Source: Crambe crambe (taxonomy: Eukaryota; Porifera; Demospongiae; Poecilosclerida; Crambeidae). Taken from it: a stretch of DNA of 64,000 nucleotides. Shown here piece by piece: positions 38,901-55,121 of this stretch. The notes under the pieces are model-generated. The model was given only the letters and a program-made list of their open reading frames with translations, was not told the DNA's origin and did no database searches. A program made the translations under genes and the position numbers. Numbering within the stretch: position 1 is the first letter of the stretch; each line of letters begins with the position of its first letter. Location of the stretch: positions 5,704,001 through 5,768,000 of the forward strand of contig OZ004592.1 in the NCBI GenBank assembly GCA_963924555.1, given 5' to 3'.

Positions 38901-41900
38901 ACTATCAGCATCAGTGCGGTACTATCCTTGCCCCCCACAAGACTCAACTGGAGAACTCTCTCACAGAAGGTAGTGGTACATTTCTTTGGCATGCATGAAT
39001 GTGATACCTTTATTGAGAGGTTGTTGTTTTAACTTTACACATTAGGTAAGGCATATACCATCTCTGACCCACTTGTGCTGTGTGGACAACTCACCTTCAA
39101 ACCGTCCTTTGTGATGCTGAAATCTGCACACACACATTCCAAGCTGAAGGGCTATGTGGCTACCATAAATGATCACACAGTACGTCCTACTGTTCATATC
39201 TTTCCCCAACCAATTCTTTGATGACTTTTTTAGGTTGAACAGAACCTGAAGAAGTTATACAGTGAAGGGCAACTTGTGCACTGTAGGATGAAACAGAAGG
39301 GGAAAAAACAGACTTACGACTTATTCATTGGTTGTGAGTATCATTTATACCCAATTACATGGCTGATGTGCTATAGCAATGCCATTATCAAGTCTCATTT
39401 TAGAAACTAGTCTAGTAATTCTAAATAATGCCCCCTAGCGACGTCTAAATTTATTTGTGTAATTTTATATAGGTCCCATTCACACACTGTCTGAAGGGGC
39501 TGCTACCCGCATTGTCCCAGGTCATGCCTACCAGGTGATATCTAGCCATGCCCTCCTTGTTGCCACGCCCATTGGAATGGGACGTGTAGATATCACAGAT
39601 GTTTCAGATAATTACCAAAAAGATCCTTTCAATGCAGTCAAAGAGGCTGACAATCTCCTCCAGTAAGAATACTGTGCATTTCCCATGCTGAAAAAATCAG
39701 TCTTATTTTACAGATGTTATTTGATACGTATGGAAGGAGAGAAATTGGACCTTTCGTTAAGAGGTTCTAGAACAAGACCAGGAGGTGAAACTGAAGTGGA
39801 GATTAAGGATCCTGAAATACAGGGATTGGAGGATTTGGTGGTGAACCAGAAGGTGAGAGGCTACGTCAAGGCAATCACTGATGTTGGAGTCTATGTGAGG
39901 TACGATAATACAAGCTGCTTTAGTAGCCCAAAGCCTTTTGCTGTATAGTTCATTTTTGTCTGCTTGATAGACTAGGACGTAACATTGATGGACGTGTTCA
40001 GATAACACACCTGGTGGATGGCTTCGTCAAGAACTTCAAGAAGATCTACTCACTTGGAGATTTAGTGACTGCCATGGTCATCAAGTACGTGTTAATAGTC
40101 AACTATAGTAAATTATAGTAAATCTCAGTAAACTTTTATGTATGCAGTAATGAATTCTAGTGTTCATACGCAAGTAAAATGTGAAAGTGAATTGTAGTAA
40201 ACTTTGTGCATGTAGAGTTGACAGGGTGAGTGGGAAAGTGGACCTCTCCCTCCGACTCTCTCTTGTAGACCCAGAGGCAGCTAAGAAGCTCAGAGCAAAA
40301 AAGGAGAAAGAGGAGAAGAAGAAGAAGAAGAAGAGAGAAGCATTGAATAGTGATGGAGGGAGCCCTGAACCTACTGAAGATGTAGGGTAGGTAGTCTGTC
40401 TAGGGAAGGGGAGGGATATAGTTGGGTAAGTGGACTGCTATTCTTGATCACTCAATCAAACTTTTCCTCTGATCAATGGGAGACTGTTTCTGTTTTGTTT
40501 CACCTCCAGGTGTGGTGGGGATGATGAGTCTGATGATGAAGGAAATACTGAGAGTAGCAGTAGTAGTGAGGAGGACTCGGAGGATTCAGGAGAAGACGAT
40601 GGCATCAGTGAGGTGGACCCGATCTCCAGACCCACCCTGCAAGTCACTGGAGGATTCCGATGGGACGTGGGAGGTGGGGATCAGAACAGTGGTGCTGATA
40701 TTGGGGACGCAGTCAAAGCTGTCAGCAACAGTGATAGTGAAGAAGAAGAACTCGAAGAGTTAGAGGTAGGAGGCCATGGATGGGGGCGTCCCTTCCATAA
40801 ATCCTCTAATTATTTCCATAAGGTGACATCCAAGAAGTCACGTCGGCAAAAGAAAGCTGCAAAGAAAGAAGAAGAAGTGGCACTGTACCAGAAGGAGCAG
40901 TCGTTACTGGAGACGGGGAAGGAGCCAGAGTCTGCCGAGGACTTTGATAGGCTGCTTTTGGCCACACCCAATAACTCCGCCCTGTGGGTCCAGTACATCG
41001 CCTTCTACCTGCACACTGCCGAAGTGGACAAAGCAAGAACTATTGCCCAGAGAGCTCTCAGGACAATCTCCTTTAGGTACATCAGTGTTTCCCTATACTA
41101 AATGCAGGGCGGGCCAGGGAATTATTCTCATGAATATACTTAAGCACCCTGTTTGAAAGTACGGCTAGGGGGAGACTCTGGTACGGCTAGGGGGAGACTC
41201 TGGTACATTCATATAATTACAGTGAAAATATCTTTCACATGTAGTCTCACTTTGTATCATCTAGTGGGAAGATAGAATTTTTTCACACTTCAGTTTTTGC
41301 ACCAATTTTCCCCCACAAAATTTTGCATTATGTGTTGATAATTTTAGGGAAGAAGGTGAAAGGTTGAATGTGTGGGTCGGTTGGATGAATTTGGAGAACC
41401 TTTATGGAACACAGGAGACCCTCATCAAGGTCTTTGAGTCTGCCCTGCAGAAAAACGAGCCGCTCGAAGTCTATAAGAGATTGGCTGCCATTTATGAGCA
41501 GTCCAAGAAGCATGAACTGTCAAACCAGCTCTATCAAACTATGACTAAGAAGTTCAGTGGTAGCCAGTGGGTGTGGTCTGAGTATATGAGTTACCTCATG
41601 AGGCAAGGGAAGCATGGGCAGGCCCGGACATTACTTCAGAGAGCACTAAAGAGTCTACCATCAAAACAACAACGTATGTATGTGTGTGTGATAATAATAA
41701 CAGGGAAGTAATTTATCTTTTCCTTAGGACTGTCACTCTCTATGATTCCAGGGGGAAAAAAACCTAACTCTTGAGTCATAGTTCATGATCTTGTGGCCAA
41801 TTTCAGCAGTCAATTTATTCTTGGTCTGTACCACACCCCCAATTTGAGAAGGCTGTAGGTGTCCTGAGGCCCTGACCTTATATGTCACCCCTTACCCACA

Positions 41901-42403
41901 CAATAAGGGACTTTTTTATTTTATTATCCCAAATATGGACAACAGATGTATCTCTGATTTCCAAGCTCTCTCAGCTAGAGTTCAAATACGGGGAGCCTGA
42001 ACGTGGCAGGACCATGTTCGAGAGTCTGCTCAGCACTTACCCCCGCAAGATGGACATCTGGTCTGTGTACATTGATATGCTCCTCAAGATGGGAGACCAT
42101 CAGAAAGTCAGGTAGGAAGATCATCTCCTGGAAGACAGTTTACCCAGTATCAGTCCAGCCCTTACAAGTTCATAGTTTTACTATATGCACTTATCTTTCT
42201 TCCACAGTTCAGTAATGGTTATTATTGGCTTTCTTTTTAGGGATGTATTTGAGCAAGCAATTCATTTGAAGATATCTGCTAAGAAGATGAAGTTCATCTT
42301 CAAGCGTTACATGGAGTTTGAGAACAAGCATGGCACTCCAAGACTAGTGGAAGAAGTGGTCGAGAAAGCACGGTCCTTTGTACAATCATACAAGACGCAA
42401 TAA
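35908..42403 (+). CDS. PDCD11: RRP5/PDCD11: S1-domain and HAT-repeat ribosome-biogenesis factor
   Basis: A multi-exon gene (about 18 or more exons) from MGGKRKSVSSSNKGG, a basic nucleolar-type N-terminus, to a stop at 42,403. Successive S1 RNA-binding domains are visible: KLVPGMLVLGAVLEV at 36,515, a second ending near 37,413, one in 37,465-37,710, several in the long exon 37,916-38,970 (for example ITVGDYIEGKVEIINTFGM), and more to 40,390. An acidic linker (40,510-40,770) is followed by the HAT/TPR half (ESAEDFDRLLLATPNNSALW at 40,940; NVWVGWMNLENLYG at 41,370; the end KARSFVQSYKTQ). This architecture is specific to Rrp5, which acts in the nucleolus in both 18S and 5.8S/25S rRNA processing. 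The exon 1 donor near 36,035 is not clear to me. Introns hold small repeats. Confidence 0.9.
36373..36475. mobile_element. GGAACCTC-family element in RRP5 intron
   Basis: TACAGTGGACCTCCAATAAG at the left end and a degenerate right end (GAGATTCCCCTGTATTG) enclose AACCTCTCAACAAAGGACA. Compare 4,885 and 55,828. Confidence 0.55.
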
Positions 42404-42548
42404 CTTCCATATCACTTCTACACAAACAGGTCACCTCTTCCATAAGAATCACACAATGAACATGAATCATAATTTGAAAAGAAATATTTTATTTTTCAGT
42501 GGAGGAGTTATGGTCATAATGTATGATAGTTAGGAGATGTCTAGCTAG

Positions 42549-45500
42549 CTATTGTGGTGCTATTGGTGATAGTTCTATCTCATTGAGTCCACACAAGTTT
42601 GACTCTGCTTGGTTTCCTGACAATTGATCGAATGTCCCTTTCTTCTTGGTCACCTCTTGCAGTAATGACTTGCCTTCTTCCCTCGTCTACAGTGTATATT
42701 AAATTTCCCAAGAGAAACTTGAGGATACACAGCATATATTTTGACAATGTAACTTGCTGTGCCCTTGTGAATTTCTTTATCAAGTTTCCTACAAATTTCA
42801 GTCTAAGATATTTCCTATTTTTCAATACCCCTTCATCTAACAGGAAATCACTATAGAAGCTTATACAGGAAGTCTGAATAGGACCTATTGATTATGTACT
42901 TGGTGTTATATAGGATTTTGAGGAACTATTTTTGAAGCAGCCTTGCATGGTATTTTGAGAAAAGAAATCTCATTCTAAAGGTTTTCTCAACTTATACCCA
43001 TTTGCACTCTCACCGAAATGAACTCGGTGGATTTATGGGCGTGTGCTTCAGCCTCCCTGTAACTTCCTGACTTCATGTAGTAGTGAGCCAGAAACAGATG
43101 GGCTGGGCCTTGCTCCTTGGGCAAGTGAACCCCAACCTAACAAAGCGTCAATGTTGTATGTAACAACCATTGTACCTACCAAAGTATGTTCTTTGTGTCT
43201 ATGCAGTTTACCTCACTGGATTCTGCTTGTGCTATAAATTTGTTGTAGAGTTTAGCTGCTTCATCCTCTTCATTGAGCTTAGCATGCAATCTGCATATGG
43301 CAATCACATGAGCATCATGTGATCATCACATGAGCATCATGTGATCATCACATGACATTATTTTTTTTTTTTAAACAACTTACTTGGCTAGTTTGATTAG
43401 AGCTGTTCCTTCTTGGTCCTTTATTGCAATGGCACGCTTTAGACACTGCAGTTAAAGACCATTGCAATAAAGTGATCTATGGACAACCTGCAAAGTATGT
43501 ATGTATGACACACCTTTTTGGCCTCATCGTACTGGCCGAGTTCTGCATAGCATGTTCCCAAGGCATACAAAACACACGAATCTGAGGATCTGCAAGCAAG
43601 TTCAAAAGGTAAGAAATAAATTAATGAGATATTTGACTATCAATTAGTTGGCCTTTATGTGTGTTACCTGAGCTTGTGGGCTTGCTTATAGTAATGAATG
43701 GCAAAGAAAGGCATGCGTAGGATCTCGTAAGTGTGCCCCAGTCCATAGTACCCACGAAAATCATGTTTATTGGCCTCTAAAAAACAAACAAAGGAAATAA
43801 ACAAACAAAGGAAATAAACAAACAACAACAACAACAACAACACTCTTCAAACAGTATAATAATGAAGGACAAGATAACCTGAACCCAATGCACAAAAGAT
43901 AACATACTTATCTCCAAACAAAATGGCTGGCCCCAATGGTGTCCTTTGTCAGAGTGGAAGTATAGATATCTTAGCTATAATGACCTCTGACCTAATCCCT
44001 TGCTGTAAGCTTCAATGGCCATACTGCAATTCTTCTGCTCGATGAACTCATGCCCGAGAAGGATCCAGGCCGAGTGGTTGTCCTTGTTGAGCCGCACTGC
44101 CCTCTGGAAGTAAACGATAGCCATTCCATGGTTGCCACGGAGACTGTAGAAATTCCCCAGCACAGAGCAGCTGACAGAGGTGTATCTGTCGATCTTCACC
44201 ATGTCCTGTGCCAAACGACTCAATTCTGGTAGTCTCTCCTAGTTGAACAGAAAAATATATATTCATTGGCGAACTCCTCAATGTCATGTTTGGGGCCAGA
44301 AAGAAACCTGATATCTCAGGAGTGAAATCAGATAGTACCAGAAACTCACATGCCCCCCTATACTCTATCAACCCATTCTATTAAGGTGTGATAGCATTAT
44401 CAGCCCATGGACTATTGAAGGATAATTGTGGTAATGCCAGTAGAATCAAGCAAGCAGGCTGCATACACACACACTACTGCCGTTTCATGGTCACGCTGGG
44501 CAGCAGCATTCCATACATACATACATACATACAACTCACCATGACAAAGAGAACGTCTGAATAAGTATCCATGTTTTCAATGCAGTAAGGGTCAGTAGTC
44601 CTCAACATACCGAAAATAGCAGAAGCTTGAGGGTAATCTGAATACAATTATCATCAGTGCTTAGAGAAGCGATGACCACCCATTAATATTCCCTCCACCA
44701 TGATTAAGGACATGTGTAGATACATTCCCACAGTCATGATAAGGATGTTAGCTATGCACACTTTATAAGGATACAGAGCATAAATATAATGGAACCTCTT
44801 GATTATTGACAAGTAGCAAGTAGGGACCAAGCATTTTGCTCATTGTAGAGGTGTGGTTTGCATTATCGCTATGACAATTGGTGTTCTCTATTTAGAGGTT
44901 GTCCTCTATTCAGAGTGTCCCTTATTTGGAAGTTTCACTGTAGAAGTCGAATTTCTACACACTAAATAACTACTGTTTGCTATGTAGCACCTCAGCCACT
45001 GACTTTTAATATGGAAGTTCACCATTGCCAGTTGAGCATTGATGTAGGAGCTGGAGGAGAAGCCGACTAGAGTGAGATTGTTGTAGTAAGAGAGAGCATC
45101 TGTTGTCAGCCGGAGCTCCAGGGACGCTTCAGCATAGAAGAAATCACGCAGCCAGTGATTGGGCACCTCTAAGCTGTACAGCTAAGAAAGGAATTTGGTT
45201 CACGTTTAATCTTCTGTTTACTGCACCATAACCTACATGAGCATTTTTTGTTATTTATAGACTCAACACTGACCATTTCTCTGTTCTTGCAGAGCTTAGC
45301 CAATTCCTGCCACGAACTCCATAGCAAAGGGGTCAGAACCAGCGACTTGATCATCATCTTCCGAGCCTCTTCCTCATTGTGAAGATCCTTTAAAATGATA
45401 CCATACCTGAAAGGTTGAGAACCAAATGAGACCAGCGTCACAGAGATGCGTGTGAAATATACAGATAATAGCCATAGCCATCAAGGGTCCCATCAGCAGC

Positions 45501-46193
45501 TCTCTCAGCTAATTCTCTCTTTATGCCATGCAACTCAGCATTCACCATGCCAGCTATTTCATGAGGGCCAAGGGCATCGACCGTGTCATCTTCCTTGTCC
45601 TTCTCTCCAGCCTATATTCATGAACACATTTTCGGATCATCCCTCTACTCATATTACATGTTGAGTGGGTGTTTTAGAATATGTTTTGTAGTTGATTGGC
45701 CATAAGATATTAAACGTAAAGGTTATAGTTAGTATTGCCCATTGTGCCTTAATGGAAAAACTATACAATATCCCAACGTCTTGCATCATACCAAGTAAAG
45801 ACAATAGTTTCTGAGAAAAAAGGCTTCATCTGAGTTACAGTTCTTTAGAGTGTGAGAAGCCCTCCTGAATTGCCGCAGATCGTACAAGGACCTCCCCATG
45901 CAATAGACTGTGTACTCGCCAGCAAAGAGGGAAGAATGTTCCACAGTTGGAACATTTGTTGGATGCTCAGTCTTAATGCTGTTGGCCAACTCCACAGCCC
46001 TATACAAGGAAGAAGAGAAGGTATTAGTAGGACACATCCCTTCTCCTCTACATGACAGGGTCCTTCACCAGTTTGCACTGTAGAGGAGTCCTCTTAGGGA
46101 GCACTGTAGGTAGGAGAGGAGAAGGGACTCCTCAATCTCCAGCAGATAAGAAGCATCTGTCTGTACCCGGTCCATCTCCGTTGTTGTACGCAT
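42549..46193 (-). CDS. CDC23: CDC23/APC8, TPR subunit of the anaphase-promoting complex
   Basis: Minus-strand gene of about 12 exons; ATG at 46,193 (MRTTTEMDRV) and stop at 42,549-42,551. TPR-type sequence runs through it: the N-terminal half AVELANSIKTEHP and SLYDLRQFRRASHTLKNC; YGIILKDLHNEEEARK; NHWLRDFFYAEASLELRL; RTTDPYCIENMDTYSDVLF; then the best-conserved TPRs, VLGNFYSLRGNHGMAIVYFQ (about 44,150), ILLGHEFIEQKNCSMAIEAY, and YYGLGHTYEILRMPF (about 43,730). The tail TREEGKSLLQEV in the last exon matches the family's C-terminal region. CDC23 is part of the TPR lobe that holds APC/C together in mitotic ubiquitination. The last exon is read in the frame ending SPIAPQ, not in the longer shadow frame there. 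The stop is only 145 bases from that of RRP5. Confidence 0.92.
43303..43358. repeat. Short tandem palindromic repeat in CDC23 intron
   Basis: CACATGAGCATCATGTGATCAT occurs in two full copies and a partial one. Each unit contains CATGTGATCATCACATG, which is itself palindromic. It lies in an intron with no evident role. Confidence 0.6.
44785..44945. mobile_element. GGAACCTC-family element in CDC23 intron
   Basis: It runs from AATGGAACCTCTTGATTATT to TTTGGAAGTTTCACTGTAG, with internal GAGGTTGTCCTCTATTCAGA. It is a diverged member. Confidence 0.55.
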
Positions 46194-46257
46194 GCGCAGT
46201 CTAGAAAAAGGCGGGGTCAAGTGAGCGGTCAGGCCAGGAGAGAGCTAGCAAACCACA
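46194..46257. promoter_or_regulatory. 64-bp bidirectional promoter region, CDC23 / NT5C2
   Basis: The two start codons are 64 bases apart on opposite strands. The region holds AAAGGCGGGG (GC-box-like). CGCATGCGCA (46,189-46,198), an NRF1-like palindrome, overlaps the CDC23 start. There is no TATA box. Both genes must have extremely short 5' untranslated regions or overlapping transcription starts. Confidence 0.6.
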
Positions 46258-50912
<4,655 letters not shown>

Positions 50913-51877
50913 TAGACTAAAACCTAGAACTATTATTATACCACTCATACTGTACTGATCAACAGTATGTTTCAAACCATGAATGATTACCAATAAATAT
51001 AATTATTATTAAATCAATGGTAATGATAGACCATAATAAATTTAAGAAACAATACATTATGATATAAATACAAAAAATGGATTGGATAGCAAGCATAATA
51101 GCAATTGTTAAAAAGCTAAATCAAATTCCTGACAAGCAGGACTGTAGTTCTAAGCGTTGTTTGAAAGTAAGGGATGGATAGGATAAGGAAAAGAAAAGAA
51201 AAAAGGATTGTTACGAAAAAAAGAAATACGAAAAATAATGAGCAGATATGATACGGTTAAGAATCACTGGTTATTCCTGACTATTACAATGTGGAAAGTC
51301 GAATTACAGGGATAGGAGGGGATATAGTGGTTTAAGCCTATTTTTTTTTTGCTTGACATAAAAAGTCTTCTATCTGCTCCTCTTCTTAGCAAAATATAAA
51401 TCATACAACAGAAGGCCTGCTCACACAAAAATAACTACGAGGAAAAGAAAGGAAGAAAAATCCTTATCTGCACAAAAAGGAGTTATAAAAACCAAACCAA
51501 GAAGGAAAAAAAAAAACCTAAACAACAGATGTAACAAAAAAAAAGGTCTTGATAATATAAAAATCAGTGTTAATAATAAGTTATCATACAAGTGATGACG
51601 GCACAAAATGGTTGCTCAAGAACAAATATTTGACCTAATTTTTTCTTTCTCTTTTTTTTTTTTTTTTTTTGGAGTTTAATCTGTGCTTTGTCTTTGTCAA
51701 AGTTTTAAAAAATCGTCATAAATATTGATTTAAAAAGCTCTCTTTTTTGCTGTATTTTTCCTTCTCTTGCTGGTTAAATAATCTCGATAAGACTTAGGAG
51801 ACAATGGACCAACTTAGCTTGTTAATTTGGAGGGGGTAAATAAGAGGAGAAGAAGGGAGGTCACACGGACTGATCCC
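50913..51877. other. Convergent 3' region between NT5C2 and CPEB copy 1
   Basis: A/T-rich, with several A and T runs (51,500-51,550 and 51,650-51,670). It presumably holds 3' untranslated sequence of both genes, with AATAAA near 50,992. No gene is recognised; the small minus-strand frame at 51,421 is low complexity. Confidence 0.6.
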
Positions 51878-54550
51878 CTAAGGGAGAGTGGGGAGAGTGG
51901 CCCGAGGTTGTGACGGAAAGAAGTTGATAGCGCGAGGACGGTCACCATTTTCCTTGATGAAGCAGCGATGGTTCTGGGTTCCAGGGGCAGAGTGAATAGT
52001 AGCCCAGCAATGCTCACAGTAGTAACGGAGACAATGAATATTCCCACAAAAGTAGGGGGCATACCGGCCACCACAATGCAGACCTCGACACTCATCACAT
52101 ATCTGGTCATCCAGGACATATGGCTTAACTTCAACCTGATGAAAAGCAATGTTATGCTAAGTACAAGACAAGGCAGCTTTACATTTGACACCACTAGAAA
52201 CTCGTTGACTTATGGTCACAACCACATGACCAAGGTGGTCACTATTTAACTGAACTGGTAAAAAAATAATATAAAAAAACCTGCCCATACCTTCTTATCA
52301 ATGTCCCCATAGGTCACTTGCAAGAACCTGCATGACACAGCACTCATGAAGCTGACTCGAGAACTAAAGGTGACCCTTCCAGCACCTGAGTAAAAAAAAA
52401 ATAATCATCACACTCAATATCAGATCAATATTCTCTTTCTCTTACCCTTAGGATACTTGAGCTCAGGATCACAGTCAATCCCTGCATAACACACATTCCC
52501 ATACCTTGAGTTGAAAATATCAGCCAACTCGGCAGCTTTCAGTGGGCGTGGCACTCCACCAATGAAGATGGTTTTTCGTGGGTCAATAGGTTGTGTGTGA
52601 TCCATGATGTAATCACTATCAGTTAGCTTCCATGGTCTGATCTGGACCTATGATAATCATTATCACATAAAGGTCATGTGGATGACAACATGAAATAGGC
52701 AGTGAGTGTGCAAAACTGAAACACTTGACCATTCCCGAATGAGCTGGCAAAAAAGGAGGGGTCAGGTTGGAGTGCTAACCTTTTTGTGAACCTGAGTGAC
52801 GCTGGAAACAAACATGAAGATCTTTCCTTCTTCTGCAACACAAGTCTTGATGAGACGGTGCACAGAAATCTCATCACGAAACAACAGAAAGGCATACCCT
52901 GCAATTAAATATTAAAAAATTAAAGCAGATCTGTTATGTACTTTGCACTGTGGTAAATGCTAAATAAACTGTCTTTGGCATTGACTTGGCGAACACTAGC
53001 AGTGATGCTCTATAACAAATGCACACACAATGCTTGGTACAAGAAGGGATGGCCTAGTCTATGTTCTGTGGGAGAAAAGGATACCACATGTCCAAGGTTA
53101 TTGGAAATTCTGTAACTGTATTGGGTATACACAGCAACTGTTGCTGTTGCACTAATTAAACAGCCAGTTATTCTAACTTGTACAAGTGTCTGGTGACATG
53201 CTACCACTAATAACAAGAAGAAAACCACATAGGTGATTACAATCACAGGTGGCTGGCTACATACAAGAAGTATAATGCACCTTTAGGTGGGAAGTAGGCT
53301 TTGGATTGGGCTTTGTGTGGCCAGTCCACAGTCAGAGGGCCAAAGCGGATAAAATGTTCCTTGATTTCATCTGAAAAAAAAATACTTTTTTTTTTCACAA
53401 CTAGTGACAAGGAAAGAGACATTACTAACTAACCTTGATCGATATCTGGAGGTAATCCTCCAACGAACACTTTTCGTGAATATGCTTCACTAATATGACC
53501 TCCCTGCTGGACAGGAACAGAATTGAGATGGGTAGAGTTGCTCAGTGCAGTTCCTGATGGAGCACCGCTGCCAAAGCTGTCATGGCTCTGACCATGGCCT
53601 CTGGAGTGGACGTGGTTGAAAGAGGAGGTGCTGATGGTGGGGGAGGTAGTGGAGGTAGATGAGGCAGTCATTGAGGAGGAGGAGGAGGAAGAGGAGGAGG
53701 AGGAGGAACAAGAAGACGGGGGAAGAGCGTAAGGACTTGGTGTCCGTGATTCTCCTCTGGAACCACTATCACTCGAGATACTCGTTTCATCAGAACCTGA
53801 AATTCACAGTCCAGGGGATGCATATTGCATAGCATGCAGCCATGCACACAATGATGGTACAATTTCAAGTGTTCAGTTCACAAGATACATTATTTTTACA
53901 ATTAATACATGATACACCTGCACTAACATACATGCCTTTAGCAACTAAATCTCTTGAATATTATCAAATTGACAACACAATGTACAACATCATGTTTATT
54001 AATGAAAATAGCTTGGCTTTTCAGTGTTTAGCACCATGTTCTCCACAGACACTCAAGAGGCTGTTTGTTAATTCATACACCATAGCTAGCTAAATTATTG
54101 CTTACTGTTGCTACCTTGAGCGCTTGGGGATGGTTTAGTCCACTCAATCCAGGTCAAGTTGAGAGCATTTCCTAAGCACTTTTCACCGAGGTCTGGCATC
54201 ACATGACCACTGTTAGGCTAGAAAGCATAGCATAAGATTTGGATAATGCAAGGTGTAAATTTATATGATGACATAATTTTCAGTTTGCTGAAAAAATATA
54301 TGATTCTATTATCTTTTCTAACTAGCTATATTAAGTTAAGTAGCTCTTAGTTAAGTAGCTAAAATCCAGAAACAGCTGCATAATATTATTAAATACTTAC
54401 CTGCCATATTTTCATGGAGCTCTCAAGCGCACAGCTAAGTGAAGAGCTAGAGGGAGATGTTGGCGGTGACTGGTCCTTGCGTTCGAAATCCCAGGGGCTC
54501 AGCGTATTTGATGTTTTCTGCTGCTGCTGTTGATGCTGCAAGGAAATCAT
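51878..54550 (-). CDS. CPEB: CPEB2-4-like RNA-binding protein (copy 1)
   Basis: Minus strand, about eight exons. ATG at 54,550 (MISLQHQQQQKTSN); the longer frame starting at 54,635 is out of phase with the rest. After a Ser/Gln-rich, disordered N-terminal half, RRM1 begins at YSRKVFVGGLPPDIDQ (about 53,480) and continues with DWPHKAQSKAYFPPKGYAF. RRM2 has the family hallmark PRKTIFIGGVPRPLKA (52,570) and VCYAGIDCDPELKYPKG. The C-terminal ZZ-type zinc domain has ICDECRGLHCGGRYAPYFC, then HCLRYYCEHCW and an HxxxxH-type pair. The motif choice (GGLPPDID, VQIRPW, GGVPRPL) places it with CPEB2/3/4 rather than CPEB1. These proteins bind U-rich elements in mRNA 3' ends and control poly(A) length and translation. 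Stop at 51,878-51,880. Confidence 0.9.
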
Positions 54551-55121
54551 TCTTAGGCTGCTGGCTCCGGTTAACTTTTGAATATGAGAAGTCTGGCTTG
54601 TCTTCCTTCAAAACTTGAATTGCGAGTTTGAACAAGCTCTAGCTCTCTTCACTTTTTATTCAGTCTGCACTGACAGCTGCGCTTGATCGCAGTTGCGCAG
54701 TAGCTACATATGATAGTAGTCGAGCCGAGCCGTGATCTGATTGGAGAGTGTCTTCGCGCCAAATTTGATGGGTTTAAAAACAATAGCATAATGAATGTAT
54801 ACACAGTAAAACAAAGCTGGATAAAAGTTATGAAACAATAATAGCAACAATATAGTAACGATAATAAGGGCATAATGAATGTACTAGCATTGAAATAAGA
54901 CTCAAAAGATTATAACCTGCCAGTGGATAATAGAAACAAATAGAACTGTCACTGTGTAAAGTTAGAAACTCATAAAGTATAGAAAAGATAACATTCGACA
55001 GATATGGCTGAGATCACAATATAAAATAATAAGGAAAAATCATCTCTGTATATTAGCTATCATGTGGATGAAAGTAGAAAGAAAAAGTGATGACTGTAAA
55101 CCTTTTTTTTTTGTTGTTGTT
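54551..55121. promoter_or_regulatory. Promoter region of CPEB copy 1
   Basis: The region lies between the stop of copy 2 and the start of copy 1. TTCGCGCCAAA (54,753-54,763) matches the E2F consensus, and CTGATTGG (an inverted CCAAT) lies just beside it. The two together are typical of cell-cycle promoters; function is inferred. The remainder is A/T-rich with no gene. Confidence 0.45.

Noticed and set aside
42580-42825. 81-codon minus-strand frame (ends VKLVWTQ) as the end of CDC23
   Set aside because: The frame TREEGKSLLQEVTKKK in the same exon matches the conserved CDC23 C-terminal region and gives the stop at 42,549.
43303-43358. Possible CRISPR-like repeat array
   Set aside because: There are only two and a half direct units without spacers, inside an intron of a eukaryotic gene.
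54447-54635. CPEB copy 1 starting at 54,635 (MFKLAIQVLKEDKP)
   Set aside because: That frame hits a stop before the donor. The frame beginning MISLQHQQQQ at 54,550 runs through the donor and continues into the RRM exons.
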